DNA of 64,000 nt from assembly GCF_004361815.1 (NCBI RefSeq), contig NZ_SNWA01000004.1, positions 1-64,000 of the forward strand. Reading direction: 5' to 3'. Of the stretch, positions 8,204 to 16,958 are shown piece after piece; the stretch's first letter is position 1, and every line of letters starts with the position of its first letter. The position numbers were made by a program, and so were the translations under genes. A model generated the notes under the pieces. It saw only the letters and a list, made by a program, of their open reading frames with translations. It did not search any database and had not been told where the DNA came from. This DNA comes from Paraburkholderia sp. BL10I2N1 (GTDB lineage: Bacteria > Pseudomonadota > Gammaproteobacteria > Burkholderiales > Burkholderiaceae).

Positions 8204-9940
8204 GTGAAATCTGATCTGCCCATTCTGACTGCAGCGACAACCCGCGCACCGGATTCAGGCCACGAAGGGCTGGGCTACCCGGTTCGGCTGATGGTCGTGC
8301 TGGCGTGTGCGTTGGCCCTCACGGTCATCGGGCTCGTGGCACAGCCGGAGCGGGGGATGGCCTGGATGCTCACGGGCCTGATTGTGATCGCAGCCCTCCT
8401 GCTCATCTACCTGCGCACCCGGATGCTCTGGCGTGCGCGGGGCCAGGGCGCCCACGTGCTGGCCGCGCTCGGCGAAGCAACCGGGGACATTCCGGTCAGG
8501 CTACGCACACGCATGCCACTCGTGCTCGTCACGGGCGACGATCTGCCCGCGCTCTTCAACCGGCACGATGGGGAACGCTTTGCGCATGTTGGCGACGGCG
8601 CGATCTGGGTGCGGGTAGACCGGCCGCAGGACCTGCCGCGCCTGGCGGTTGCCGTCAGGCAGTGGCGCGATGGCCGTGCCCCGGATGGGGTCCTGCTGTC
8701 GGCGGTACCGGCCCGGTACACGGACGCCGACTTGCTGACGCAGTCACTGCGTGTGGTACGTCAGGCCGTCGCGGACGCCGCGCGCATGCTCGGCTCAGGT
8801 CCCTTGCCGGGATACGTCGCAATCTATCAACGACTGACGACTGCACCGGCTGACATCGCGACGCCACAGTGGTACGGCGTTTCTTCCTCGCAGCGCATGA
8901 CCGGTGCGCAGCGCTTCGAGTCCTTGATCCGCGCGGCCGAAAGCGAGGCTCAGCTAGTGGCGAACGGTCGCGTGGCGGTCGCACGCGCTGCCGGCCTTGC
9001 GTCGATCGCTGGCTGGACGCAGCGGGTTGTGATCCACGCCCTCACGGACCGGCAGCAGCCCGCCACGCTATGGGCACTGTTTGGCGCCGGCTGGATCGAC
9101 TGCGGGCCGGGGGGTGGACCGGGCAATCCGTGGGCGCGCGATGTCGAAATGCAGACCCGCGTCCTGCGAGCCCCGGCCGCGGCTTCGCCCACGCCGTGGC
9201 CACTGCCTCAACCGCTGATCGCGGCCATGCCACAGCGCCGCTGGATGTCGCCGCGTCTGGCCGCCCTCGCCCATGCGCTTGCGTTGTTTGCCTGCGCGGC
9301 CGCGTTCGCGCTCTTCTTTTCCGGCAGGAACAACCAGACGCTGCTCACGCGCATTGGTGCGGATCTCGACCGCTATTCGATGATCCCGGCCGCGCATGAC
9401 GCCGCACGGCGTGACGCCCTGCAGGCGCTGGTGGCTGACCGGGATGAACTTGACCGCTACGGGCGGGTCGGTGTTCCACTCAGTCTATCGTTCGGCATGT
9501 ACCGGGGTGGGCGGGCGATCCCGGCGCTCAACGACGCGATCGCTTCGTATGTGCCGCCTCCTCCGCCCCCTCCGCCTCCGGCTGTTGTGACGCTTAACAG
9601 CATGTCGCTGTTCGACAGTGGCCGCGCACAGCTCAAGGATGGCTCGACGCGCGTGATGGTCGACGCACTCGAGATGATCAAGGCACACCCGGACAAACGG
9701 ATTCTGGTCGCCGGCTACACCGACAATGTGGGCAATCCGGAGCGCAACCTGAAGCTCTCGACGGCGCGTGCAGAGGCTGTACGCGACTGGCTGATCGAGG
9801 CCTCCGGCATTCCTGCCACACAGTTCGCGATACAAGGTTACGGTGACACGCGTCCCATTACCGGGAACGACACCGAAGCGGGTCGCGCGAAAAACCGCCG
9901 TGTGGAGATCACGCTGGTTCCAGATGCGCCTCATGGTTGA
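8204..9940 (+). CDS. T6SS-associated OmpA-family membrane protein
   Basis: This 578-residue protein starts at a GTG at 8204 that overlaps the tssL stop. The N-terminal half has two membrane segments (about residues 28-70) and a region resembling TssM/ImcF proteins. A third hydrophobic segment lies at about residue 352. A run of nine prolines near residue 451 forms a linker to a C-terminal OmpA/MotB peptidoglycan-binding domain (LFDSGRAQL, VAGYTDNVGNPERNLKLS, NRRVEITL). Such proteins, often called TagL-like or T6SS OmpA proteins, anchor the envelope complex to the cell wall. A separate full-length tssM is not present, so part of the TssM role might be carried here, but that is speculation. Confidence 0.82.
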   Translation: MKSDLPILTAATTRAPDSGHEGLGYPVRLMVVLACALALTVIGLVAQPERGMAWMLTGLIVIAALLLIYLRTRMLWRARGQGAHVLAALGEATGDIPVRLRTRMPLVLVTGDDLPALFNRHDGERFAHVGDGAIWVRVDRPQDLPRLAVAVRQWRDGRAPDGVLLSAVPARYTDADLLTQSLRVVRQAVADAARMLGSGPLPGYVAIYQRLTTAPADIATPQWYGVSSSQRMTGAQRFESLIRAAESEAQLVANGRVAVARAAGLASIAGWTQRVVIHALTDRQQPATLWALFGAGWIDCGPGGGPGNPWARDVEMQTRVLRAPAAASPTPWPLPQPLIAAMPQRRWMSPRLAALAHALALFACAAAFALFFSGRNNQTLLTRIGADLDRYSMIPAAHDAARRDALQALVADRDELDRYGRVGVPLSLSFGMYRGGRAIPALNDAIASYVPPPPPPPPPAVVTLNSMSLFDSGRAQLKDGSTRVMVDALEMIKAHPDKRILVAGYTDNVGNPERNLKLSTARAEAVRDWLIEASGIPATQFAIQGYGDTRPITGNDTEAGRAKNRRVEITLVPDAPHG

Positions 9941-10037
9941 CGCTCGATCAATTTCGCCCCCGGAGCATCCGCTTCGGGAACTCAAGGCTCGGGGGCTGGC
10001 TCCGGGCAATCGTCGCAGTACAAAGAAGGGAGTAAAA

Positions 10038-10523
10038 ATGGCAATTCCGGCATACATGTGGCTCAAGGACGACGGCGGCGCCGACATCAAGGGCTCGGTG
10101 ACGGTTCAGGGCCGTGAAGGCAGCGTCGAACTTACTGAGTTCGAGCATGGCGTGAACATCCCGACCGACGGGAATAGCGGCAAGCTGACCGGAACGCGCG
10201 TGCACAAGCCGATCAAGTTGACCAAGGAAACCGATGCGTCGACGCCGTACCTGTACAAGGCGGTGACGAGCGGCCAGACGCTGAAGTCGGTCGAGATCAA
10301 GTGGTACAAGATCGACGACGCGGGCAAGGAGAAGGAATACTTCAACACGAAGCTCGACAACGTGAAGATCGTCGCGGTCAATCCGAAGATGCTCGACATC
10401 AAGATCCCGGACTACGAGAAGCACAATCACCTCGAGGAAGTCGAGCTGCGCTACGAGACGATCACCTGGTCGTACAAGGACGGCAACATCATCCACAAGG
10501 ATACCTGGAACGAGCGTTCCTGA
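10038..10523 (+). CDS. hcp: T6SS inner-tube protein Hcp (TssD)
   Basis: Hcp hexamers stack into the tube that is thrust out of the cell and also chaperone small effectors. The 161-residue protein begins at ATG 10038 after a good ribosome-binding site (GAAGGGAG). It shows the family features MAIPAYMWLKDDGG, VNIPTDGNSGKLTGTR, SPYLYKAV-like and EVELRYETITWSYKDGN. It is intact. A strong intrinsic terminator lies 48 bp downstream, so hcp probably ends a transcript or is expressed above the following genes. Confidence 0.95.
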   Translation: MAIPAYMWLKDDGGADIKGSVTVQGREGSVELTEFEHGVNIPTDGNSGKLTGTRVHKPIKLTKETDASTPYLYKAVTSGQTLKSVEIKWYKIDDAGKEKEYFNTKLDNVKIVAVNPKMLDIKIPDYEKHNHLEEVELRYETITWSYKDGNIIHKDTWNERS

Positions 10524-10571
10524 TCCTTGTTACCCGTGGTCTGGAGGTTGTCATCCCCGGCGGCCTCCTAT

Positions 10572-10601
10572 GCCAGTCCGCTTTCGCGGACTGGCTTTTT
10601 T
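10572..10601 (+). terminator. Strong intrinsic terminator after hcp
   Basis: A perfect 10-bp stem (GCCAGTCCGC paired with GCGGACTGGC) has a four-base TTTC loop and is followed at once by six T. It sits between hcp and tssH, so tssH and tssE need read-through or their own promoter. Confidence 0.92.
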
Positions 10602-10671
10602 GCTGCAAGGAGTGGCCACTTCCAGCGGTCACTCCTCTCTTTCCTTGCGCTCCTGCGCGAGCAGCCCGAAC

Positions 10672-13410
10672 ATGACCCTGCACAACGACCGAAGCACATC
10701 TCCCCGGGACACCAGCCAGCTTCTGCGCCGGCTCAATCCACACTGCGCGAAGGCGCTTGAAGCGTCCGCGAGCCTGTGCCAGACACGGCTCGCGGACGAG
10801 ATTTCGGTCGAGCACTGGCTGCTCAAGCTGATCGAGGCCGGAGACGGTGATATCCCAGCGATACTGAACCACTATGATCTCGACGTGGACGCGGTATGGG
10901 ATGCCCTGCTCGCGGCCATCGAGCACACCCCGCGTAACCTGCGTGGCCGCCCCAGCCTCTCCCAGCAACTCGCGCACGTCCTGCAGGAAGCCTGGTTTCA
11001 TTCGTCTTCCGATGCAGGGGATTCGGCAATCCGTTCCGGGCATGTCCTGCAGGCGATTGTTGATGCGCCGCAAGTCCTTCGCACGCCCAAGGCATGGCAG
11101 CTGCTGACGGTCAGCAGCGCACAGATCCAGCGTCTGCTGCCGCGCCTGGGGCAGCGTTCATGTGAGGACCAGCCTGAAGAGCCAGCAGCGGTGCAGGGAG
11201 AAGCGGCAGCAGCAACGCAAACTGGTGTAGCGTCGGCCGCGCCAGACTCGAAGAAAGTACGGACGTCCCAGCGCAACGTAGAAGGCGATGCCCTCGGCCG
11301 TTTCGCAATCGACCTGACGGAGAAGGCAAGTCGCGGCGAAATCGACCCTGTCTTTGGCCGCGATCGCGAGATGCAGCAGATGGTCGACGTGCTCGCGCGC
11401 CGCCGCAAGAACAACCCTATCCTCGTGGGTGAGCCGGGCGTGGGCAAAACCGCGCTCGTCGAGGGCCTCGCGCTACGTGTGGCCGAAGGCACCGTGCCCA
11501 ACGTAATCCGCGACGTGCGCATCCTCACGCTTGATCTCGGGCTGCTGCAAGCAGGCGCGGGCGTGAAGGGCGAGTTCGAGCAGCGCCTGAAAAACGTGGT
11601 TGACGAGGTGCAGGCCTCGCCCGAGCCGATCCTGCTCTTCATCGACGAAGCGCACACGCTGATCGGCGCGGGCAACGCCGCCGGCGGCGCCGACGCGGCC
11701 AACCTGCTCAAACCCGCGCTCGCGCGCGGCGAACTGCGCACGATCGCCGCGACCACCTGGTCGGAATACAAGGAATATTTCGAGCGCGATGCGGCGCTCG
11801 AGCGCCGCTTCCAGTTGATCAAGGTCGACGAACCGGACGACGAAGCGGCGTGCCTGATGCTGCGGGGCCTGAAGGACCGCTATGCGAAGTATCACACCGT
11901 GCACATCCGTGACGAAGCGCTGGTGGCAGCAGTCAAGCTCTCGCGCCGCTACATCCCTGCACGGCAGTTGCCGGATAAGGCTGTCGACCTGATCGACACG
12001 GCAGCAGCGCGCGTGCGCATGGGCCTCGAATCGCCGCCGGCGGAACTGCAGCGCGCCCGTGCCGCAGTCTCAGCGCTCGAGCTTGAGCGCGCGACGCTCG
12101 CCTCGGACGAGCGGACTGGCGTTGATACCGTCAAGGCACGGCGTGACAGCCTGAACGCTGCGTTCGAAGAGGCACACAACGAACTGACGAGCCTGCAGGC
12201 ACGTTACGTCTGCGAACTCGAACTGGTGCATCGGATCCACGACTGCGGACCTTCTGATGACGGCGGAGCTAGCGTCGTTGATCGACCGAAACTTGACAAA
12301 GCCAGACAGCTGCTCGCCACTGCACAAGGCAAGTCGCCGCTGGTTTTCGTCGACGTCGACGCGCAGGCGATCGCACGCGTGGTCGCCGAGTGGACCGGCG
12401 TGCCGGTCGGCAGTCTGGTCGAAGACGAACTCCGGAGCCTGCTCACAATCGAGGAAACGCTCGCGAAGCGGATCGTGGCGCAGGACGAGGCGCTGGCTGC
12501 CCTCGCGGAAAGCCTGCGCACCGCGAAGGCGGGCCTGAAGAACGAACATGCACCGCTCGGCGTATTCCTGCTCGCGGGCCCTTCGGGGGTCGGCAAAACG
12601 GAGACCGCGCTCGCGCTCGCGGACCTGCTCTTTGGGGGCGAAGCTGCACTCACGACGATCAACATGTCGGAGTATCAAGAGTCGCACACGGTTTCACAGC
12701 TCAAGGGTTCTCCGCCAGGCTACGTTGGCTATGGTCGGGGCGGCGTCCTGACCGAGGCGGTGCGCCAACGACCATACAGCGTCATCCTGCTCGACGAGAT
12801 CGAGAAAGCTCACCGCGACGTGCTGGACATCTTCTACCAGGTGTTTGACCGCGGCAGCATGCGCGATGGCGAAGGTCGCGAAATCGATTTCCGCAACTGC
12901 GTGATCCTGATGACGTCCAATCTCGGCAGCGCCCAGATCGACGACGCCACGACGGACAACCCGGCGATCGCGCAGACAGCACTCCTCGAAGCGATCCATC
13001 CGCAGCTTGTGGCGCACTTCCAGCCAGCGCTCCTCGCGCGTTTCCAGACGCTGGTTTACCGGCCGCTCGATGTGGCCGCTCTCGCCGCCATCGTGCGCCT
13101 GAAGCTTGGAAAGGTCGCCGAACGCCTGCGCCGGCAGCATGATGTTGAGCTGGTCTGCGACGACTCGCTCATCGGGGCGATGGCCGAGCTGTGCCTTGCG
13201 CGCGAATTCGGCGCGCGCAATGTGGACGCGTTCCTCAACCAGCGTGTTCTGCCCACAGTCTCGCGCGAGCTGCTCACACGCATGGCAAACGGTGCTGCGC
13301 CCGCAAAGATCGCTTTGTCCAGCTCGCCTGACGGCAATCTGACGATCGACTTCATCGATCGTGGTGACACTGCTGCGCAAGCTCCAGCGGCCGGATTGTC
13401 GGTTGACTGA
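10672..13410 (+). CDS. tssH: T6SS AAA+ ATPase ClpV (TssH)
   Basis: TssH unfolds contracted TssB/TssC sheaths so that they can be reused. The start chosen is ATG 10672 (MTLHNDRSTSPRDTSQLLRRLNPHCAKALE), giving 912 residues; upstream codons run through the hcp terminator and do not look coding. Domains in order are: the ClpN-type N domain (to about 165); the first AAA+ module with Walker A GEPGVGKT at about 253 and LLFIDEAHTLIGAG; a middle coiled region; the second AAA+ module with GPSGVGKT at about 636 and VILLDEIEKAH; and the C-terminal small domain. It is intact and of normal length, but its substrate TssC is truncated here. Confidence 0.94.
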   Translation: MTLHNDRSTSPRDTSQLLRRLNPHCAKALEASASLCQTRLADEISVEHWLLKLIEAGDGDIPAILNHYDLDVDAVWDALLAAIEHTPRNLRGRPSLSQQLAHVLQEAWFHSSSDAGDSAIRSGHVLQAIVDAPQVLRTPKAWQLLTVSSAQIQRLLPRLGQRSCEDQPEEPAAVQGEAAAATQTGVASAAPDSKKVRTSQRNVEGDALGRFAIDLTEKASRGEIDPVFGRDREMQQMVDVLARRRKNNPILVGEPGVGKTALVEGLALRVAEGTVPNVIRDVRILTLDLGLLQAGAGVKGEFEQRLKNVVDEVQASPEPILLFIDEAHTLIGAGNAAGGADAANLLKPALARGELRTIAATTWSEYKEYFERDAALERRFQLIKVDEPDDEAACLMLRGLKDRYAKYHTVHIRDEALVAAVKLSRRYIPARQLPDKAVDLIDTAAARVRMGLESPPAELQRARAAVSALELERATLASDERTGVDTVKARRDSLNAAFEEAHNELTSLQARYVCELELVHRIHDCGPSDDGGASVVDRPKLDKARQLLATAQGKSPLVFVDVDAQAIARVVAEWTGVPVGSLVEDELRSLLTIEETLAKRIVAQDEALAALAESLRTAKAGLKNEHAPLGVFLLAGPSGVGKTETALALADLLFGGEAALTTINMSEYQESHTVSQLKGSPPGYVGYGRGGVLTEAVRQRPYSVILLDEIEKAHRDVLDIFYQVFDRGSMRDGEGREIDFRNCVILMTSNLGSAQIDDATTDNPAIAQTALLEAIHPQLVAHFQPALLARFQTLVYRPLDVAALAAIVRLKLGKVAERLRRQHDVELVCDDSLIGAMAELCLAREFGARNVDAFLNQRVLPTVSRELLTRMANGAAPAKIALSSSPDGNLTIDFIDRGDTAAQAPAAGLSVD

Positions 13411-13422
13411 ACGGGGATCGAC

Positions 13423-13854
13423 ATGCCCGCAGGACCATCCCTCTATGACATGCTGCTCGGCCAGATTGACGGTGAGCCGCTTGGGAACTACGACGACAAG
13501 ACACTGGAGATCCTGAGCGTTCAGGCCAACATCCGGCGCATCCTCAACACGCGCGCAGGCGCGCTCAAGCACGTCCCCGACTATGGGCTGCCCGACCTCA
13601 CCGAGATATACAGAAATCTGCCCGCATCGGTTCACGATCTGCGCAACCAGATGGAGAGCACCCTGCTGAAATTCGAGCCGCGCCTGCGTGCGGTCGAAAT
13701 CGAGATTGACGAGAGGCCGGATCCGGGTCTGCTGGTGAGCTTCATCATGATCTGCCACCTCCGGAAGGCAGGGCTGGTCCGTTTCGGGACGCATTTCGAA
13801 CCGCCGGGCCGCATGCACGTCAGGCGTCTGGTGAACCCCGACCAGACCCGGTAA
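13423..13854 (+). CDS. tssE: T6SS baseplate protein TssE (gp25-like)
   Basis: TssE is the gp25-like wedge protein that starts sheath polymerisation at the baseplate. The 143 residues include the family core LGNYDDKTLEILSVQANIRR, LNTRAGALKHVPDYGLPDL and the C-terminal EIEIDERPDPGLLVSFIM. It begins 12 bp after tssH and is the last recognisable T6SS gene. In other clusters tssF and tssG usually follow, but here the next 149 bp hold nothing recognisable and then psuG comes in on the other strand. Confidence 0.93.
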   Translation: MPAGPSLYDMLLGQIDGEPLGNYDDKTLEILSVQANIRRILNTRAGALKHVPDYGLPDLTEIYRNLPASVHDLRNQMESTLLKFEPRLRAVEIEIDERPDPGLLVSFIMICHLRKAGLVRFGTHFEPPGRMHVRRLVNPDQTR

Positions 13855-14003
13855 CTGGCGTTGGCAGCCATGCGCGGCAGGACGCTCCCGTCAGGCTCAG
13901 TCCACACATCAACTGCAGGCAGGATGCTCGAGGGTGGGCGGCTGTCAAAAAACGGTCGCTGGAAGCTGACGCGAAGTCTGGTAGAGAACGGTCGTTCCGG
14001 TGG

Positions 14004-14951
14004 CTATGCCGCGCCTGTCCCGCTCTCTGCGTGTGCCAACGCCAGCGCCAGCCGTGCCCCGACCTCGGCATTGTGTTTCACGAGCGCGATGTTTGTCGCG
14101 AGGCTACGTCCACCCGTCAGCGCCTTGATGCGAGCCAGCAGGAAGGGTGTCACGGCCTTACCGGTGATTGCTTGCGCAGTGGCCTCGGCAAGCGCCTGCT
14201 GAATCAGCGCGTCGGTCTCTTCGAACGTCATCGCTGCCGCTTCCGGCACCGGAGTGCTCACCAGTACACCGCCCTTGAGGCCCAGGTCCCACTTGGTGCG
14301 GATGAAGCGTGCCTGCTCCGCCGCGTCGTCCAGCCTGAAGTCCGCGCGAAAGCCGCTGTCGCGCGTGTAGAACGCAGCGAAATTGTCTTGCTCGCAACTG
14401 AGCACCGGCACACCGTGCGTTTCCAGGTATTCAAGTGTGAGCCCGATGTCCAGGATGGACTTCGCACCGGCGCAGACCACCGCCACCGACGTCTTCGCCA
14501 GTTCCTGCAGGTCGGCTGAGATGTCAAAAGTTTCCTGCGCGCCCCGGTGCACGCCGCCAATGCCTCCAGTAACGAAGACCTCAATGCCGGCCAGCGCGGC
14601 ACATATCATCGTGCCAGCCACTGTCGTGGCGCCGAGCCTGCCGCCGGCCAGCACGGCCGGCAGGTCGCGGCGGCTGACCTTGTGTACCTGGTCCGAGCGG
14701 CCGAGCAGTTCCAGCTCGTCGTCGGAGAGACCGATGTGGATTCGCCCTCCGATCAGCGCGATGGTCGCGGGCTCCGCTCCCACCTCGCGGATCAAGGCCT
14801 CCACTTCGCGCGCCGTGCGAACGTTCTCTGGGTAGGGCATGCCGTGGGCGATGATAGTCGATTCCAGCGCCACGAGCGGGCGGCCGGCGGCCTGTGCAGC
14901 AGCTACAGGCTCGCTGCAGGTCAACCAGGAGTGTGCAAGGTGAGCAGCCAT
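14004..14951 (-). CDS. psuG: Pseudouridine-5'-phosphate glycosidase
   Basis: PsuG splits pseudouridine 5'-phosphate into uracil and ribose 5-phosphate (it is reversible). The protein has 315 residues from ATG 14951 (MAAHLAHSWLTCSEPV). Family motifs are plain: LVALESTIIAHGMPYPEN, ATIALIGGRIHIGL, KVSRRDLP, GATTVAGTM, FVTGGIGGVHRG, CAGAKSILDIG and VLSCEQDNFAAFYTRDSGF. The usual partner, a pseudouridine kinase (PsuK), is not adjacent. The gene appears intact and is convergent with the T6SS operon. Confidence 0.93.
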   Translation of the reverse strand: MAAHLAHSWLTCSEPVAAAQAAGRPLVALESTIIAHGMPYPENVRTAREVEALIREVGAEPATIALIGGRIHIGLSDDELELLGRSDQVHKVSRRDLPAVLAGGRLGATTVAGTMICAALAGIEVFVTGGIGGVHRGAQETFDISADLQELAKTSVAVVCAGAKSILDIGLTLEYLETHGVPVLSCEQDNFAAFYTRDSGFRADFRLDDAAEQARFIRTKWDLGLKGGVLVSTPVPEAAAMTFEETDALIQQALAEATAQAITGKAVTPFLLARIKALTGGRSLATNIALVKHNAEVGARLALALAHAESGTGAA

Positions 14952-15174
14952 GTCGATGCTCTCGGTGGTGTGATTCAGTGAAGTATGCAGCACAAAGGAT
15001 GATCCACGGTTCGCTGTGCAAGCGCGGGGCGTCATTGCCACTTGCCTGTTGCCTTGCAGCCGTCCCGGGCGCCGTCAGCGCGAAGCTCGCGACGACACGC
15101 ATGGACACAAGCGGTGGCGAATGCAGCTAAACTGGCTGAGCTACGGAAAAGATCGGTGGATCGGGCTCAAGGCG

Positions 15175-15972
15175 ATGAAATTCACCAGGTTGATGTTGCG
15201 TCTCGCCGTTGCGTGCCTGATTGTCTTCGCAGGAGTCGCCATCTTGCAGGATCGTTTTATCTACTTTCCTGAGAAGGCGGCAATCGGGGACGTCGCTTCC
15301 GGCGGACTTCGCGCCTGGCCGACATCTGAGGCGTTCCGGGGCCTCGTGGCCGAGCCAGCCGGATCCGCGCGCGCCACTGCCATCGTCTTTCATGGCAACG
15401 CGGGGCATGCCGGACACCGCTCGTTCTATGCCGAAGCGCTCACCCGGCTCGGGCTGCGCGTGATCCTCGCCGAATATCCAGGCTACGGGCCGCGCGACGG
15501 CATGCTGGGCGAAAAGAGCCTGGTCGCTGATGCCCAACAGACCATCGCGCTGGCGCATCGCCTCTATGGCGCGCCGCTGCTGCTCATCGGCGAATCGCTC
15601 GGGGCCGGCGTGGCGGCCGCGGCCGGCTCGCGTGAACGCGACAAGATAGCTGGCTTGCTGCTCATCACGCCATGGGATCGGCTCGAGCACGTCGCCGCCT
15701 GGCACTATCCGTGGCTGCCCGTAAAGTGGCTGCTGCGCGACCGATACGACAGCGTGACCCACCTGGCGTCGTTCGGCCGCCCTGTTCTCGTCGTGGTTGC
15801 GGAACGCGACAGCATCGTCCCCCCGCGCTTCGGCGAAGCGCTCTACAACTCGCTGGCCGAACCGAGACAACTGATGGTGGTGAAGGCGGCTGAACATAAC
15901 GACTGGATTGGCCGCGTCGACGAAACCTGGTGGCGGGAGGCGATCGGCTTCCTGCTCACACCTCCGCATTGA
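15175..15972 (+). CDS. Alpha/beta hydrolase with N-terminal membrane anchor
   Basis: This serine hydrolase of 265 residues starts at ATG 15175 (MKFTRLMLRLAVACLIV). The first 25 residues form one hydrophobic helix, a signal anchor or signal peptide. The fold is shown by the oxyanion region VFHGNAGHAGHR, the nucleophile elbow GESLGAG (Ser about 141), the acid in ERDSIVPP (Asp about 212) and the histidine in AEHNDW (about 241). It resembles the BEM46/ABHD13-type envelope hydrolases. The substrate is unknown. An upstream in-frame ATG at 15121 is possible but weaker. The next gene follows after 3 bp. Confidence 0.82.
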   Translation: MKFTRLMLRLAVACLIVFAGVAILQDRFIYFPEKAAIGDVASGGLRAWPTSEAFRGLVAEPAGSARATAIVFHGNAGHAGHRSFYAEALTRLGLRVILAEYPGYGPRDGMLGEKSLVADAQQTIALAHRLYGAPLLLIGESLGAGVAAAAGSRERDKIAGLLLITPWDRLEHVAAWHYPWLPVKWLLRDRYDSVTHLASFGRPVLVVVAERDSIVPPRFGEALYNSLAEPRQLMVVKAAEHNDWIGRVDETWWREAIGFLLTPPH

Positions 15973-15975
15973 AAT

Positions 15976-16317
15976 ATGAAATCACGCTCTGTCCCGTCCA
16001 GCAGGGAACGCTTCTATATCCTCGATGCGAAGAACAGACCTGTCGAGGTGTTCGACCGCGGCGAGTGGTCGCGCTGGATGACTGAGAACGAACTGATCTT
16101 CCGCCGCACACTGCTGGACGAATCCGGTGTGACGGTCACGACCCGCTTCCGCGGTGTGTCCGAACCGAAAACCGGGGAGGCTTCGCTGTTCGTGACACGC
16201 GTCGCCGGAATGGAAGCGCGAGACAACCAGAGCTACGGAGCACGGACGGTCGATGAGGCGCTGGAGCAGCATGAGCTCATCGTGCAGAAAATCCTCCGGA
16301 TGCTGACCAGGAAGTGA
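15976..16317 (+). CDS. Small conserved hypothetical protein
   Basis: This 113-residue hydrophilic protein begins only 3 bp after the hydrolase gene, so the two probably share a transcript. It has no signal peptide and no membrane segment. The beta-rich middle (TVTTRFRGVSEPKTGEASLFVTRV) and a helical C-terminus rich in Glu and Leu suggest a small globular cytoplasmic protein. I do not recognise a named family. Confidence 0.6.
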   Translation: MKSRSVPSSRERFYILDAKNRPVEVFDRGEWSRWMTENELIFRRTLLDESGVTVTTRFRGVSEPKTGEASLFVTRVAGMEARDNQSYGARTVDEALEQHELIVQKILRMLTRK

Positions 16318-16420
16318 TCGCCACAGCGCAACGACTCTGCGAGCGTACGACGCTGTGGCGAACGTTGCGGATTGCGCCTCGGCCGTGGGGTGCACAGTTC
16401 TGGCACACCTCCCTGTCAGG

Positions 16421-16681
16421 CTAGCGATAGTTAACAAAGTTGATGATGTCATTGAGGAACCACGGCAGAATCAATTGCGTATCGGGATAGCTGACACCGA
16501 CGCTGAGCCTCGGTGGCTTTGAGGTGGAGTCACCGGGCGTCGTACCGTCGGTAGCGTGCAGAATGTAGGTATCCGTTTCGGCCGGACCTGGCCGGGCGGT
16601 CTGATTGTTCGCGGGCGACAATGTCGAGGAGCAGCCGGCGGTGAGCACGACGAGGGCCGCTGCGAAGCAAAAGGGCTTCAT
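16421..16681 (-). CDS. Small predicted lipoprotein
   Basis: The 86-residue product starts at ATG 16681 with KPFCFAAALVVLTAGCSS, a lipoprotein signal peptide with lipobox LTAGC (lipidated Cys about residue 16). The mature part is Ser/Thr/Pro-rich and ends in the more hydrophobic ILPWFLNDIINFVNYR. Membrane attachment is well supported. Function is unknown, and its neighbours give no clue. Confidence 0.65.
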   Translation of the reverse strand: MKPFCFAAALVVLTAGCSSTLSPANNQTARPGPAETDTYILHATDGTTPGDSTSKPPRLSVGVSYPDTQLILPWFLNDIINFVNYR

Positions 16682-16958
16682 AATGGTGTGAACTCCAGCA
16701 ACGTTGCTTTGACAATATGGCCGATGACGAATTCGTCCTGGTACGTGGCTGGATTCTGCCAAACGCAGGACGCGCCTTCCAACCCGAATGGGACTGCAAT
16801 CCTCCTCCAGCTCGAAACGCAATCCGGATCCAGGCGATCTACACTAGCCTTGCTTTCTCTGAGAGGCTTCGCGTCCTCGGCGGAGCCCGTTGCTGATCGT
16901 TAGCTTATAACTAACGGTACTAATGACATGGCAGCGGCAAATTTTGAAAAGAGGACCG

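Larger units (their letters stand above)
5956..8207 (+). pseudogene. tssL: T6SS membrane protein TssL (DotU family), split by IS
   Basis: TssL is an inner-membrane anchor of the T6SS envelope complex. The gene starts at ATG 5956, overlapping tssK. It is interrupted after base 6280 by a 1,502-bp insertion sequence and resumes at 7792. Removing the IS and one 9-bp duplication restores an unbroken frame across the junction (GDEARSGWGLKPLQVEHFK) of about 246 residues. The second half holds the DotU core ending LAVLGMGFMGRY-like and a single C-terminal transmembrane helix (AIAGLACVAAVTVWGGW). TssL is essential for assembly in studied systems, so this insertion alone should inactivate the apparatus unless another copy exists. 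Confidence 0.9.

Noticed and set aside
13855..14003. Remnant of tssF or tssG after tssE
   Set aside because: All three frames were read for TssF/TssG patterns and none was found in these 149 bp.
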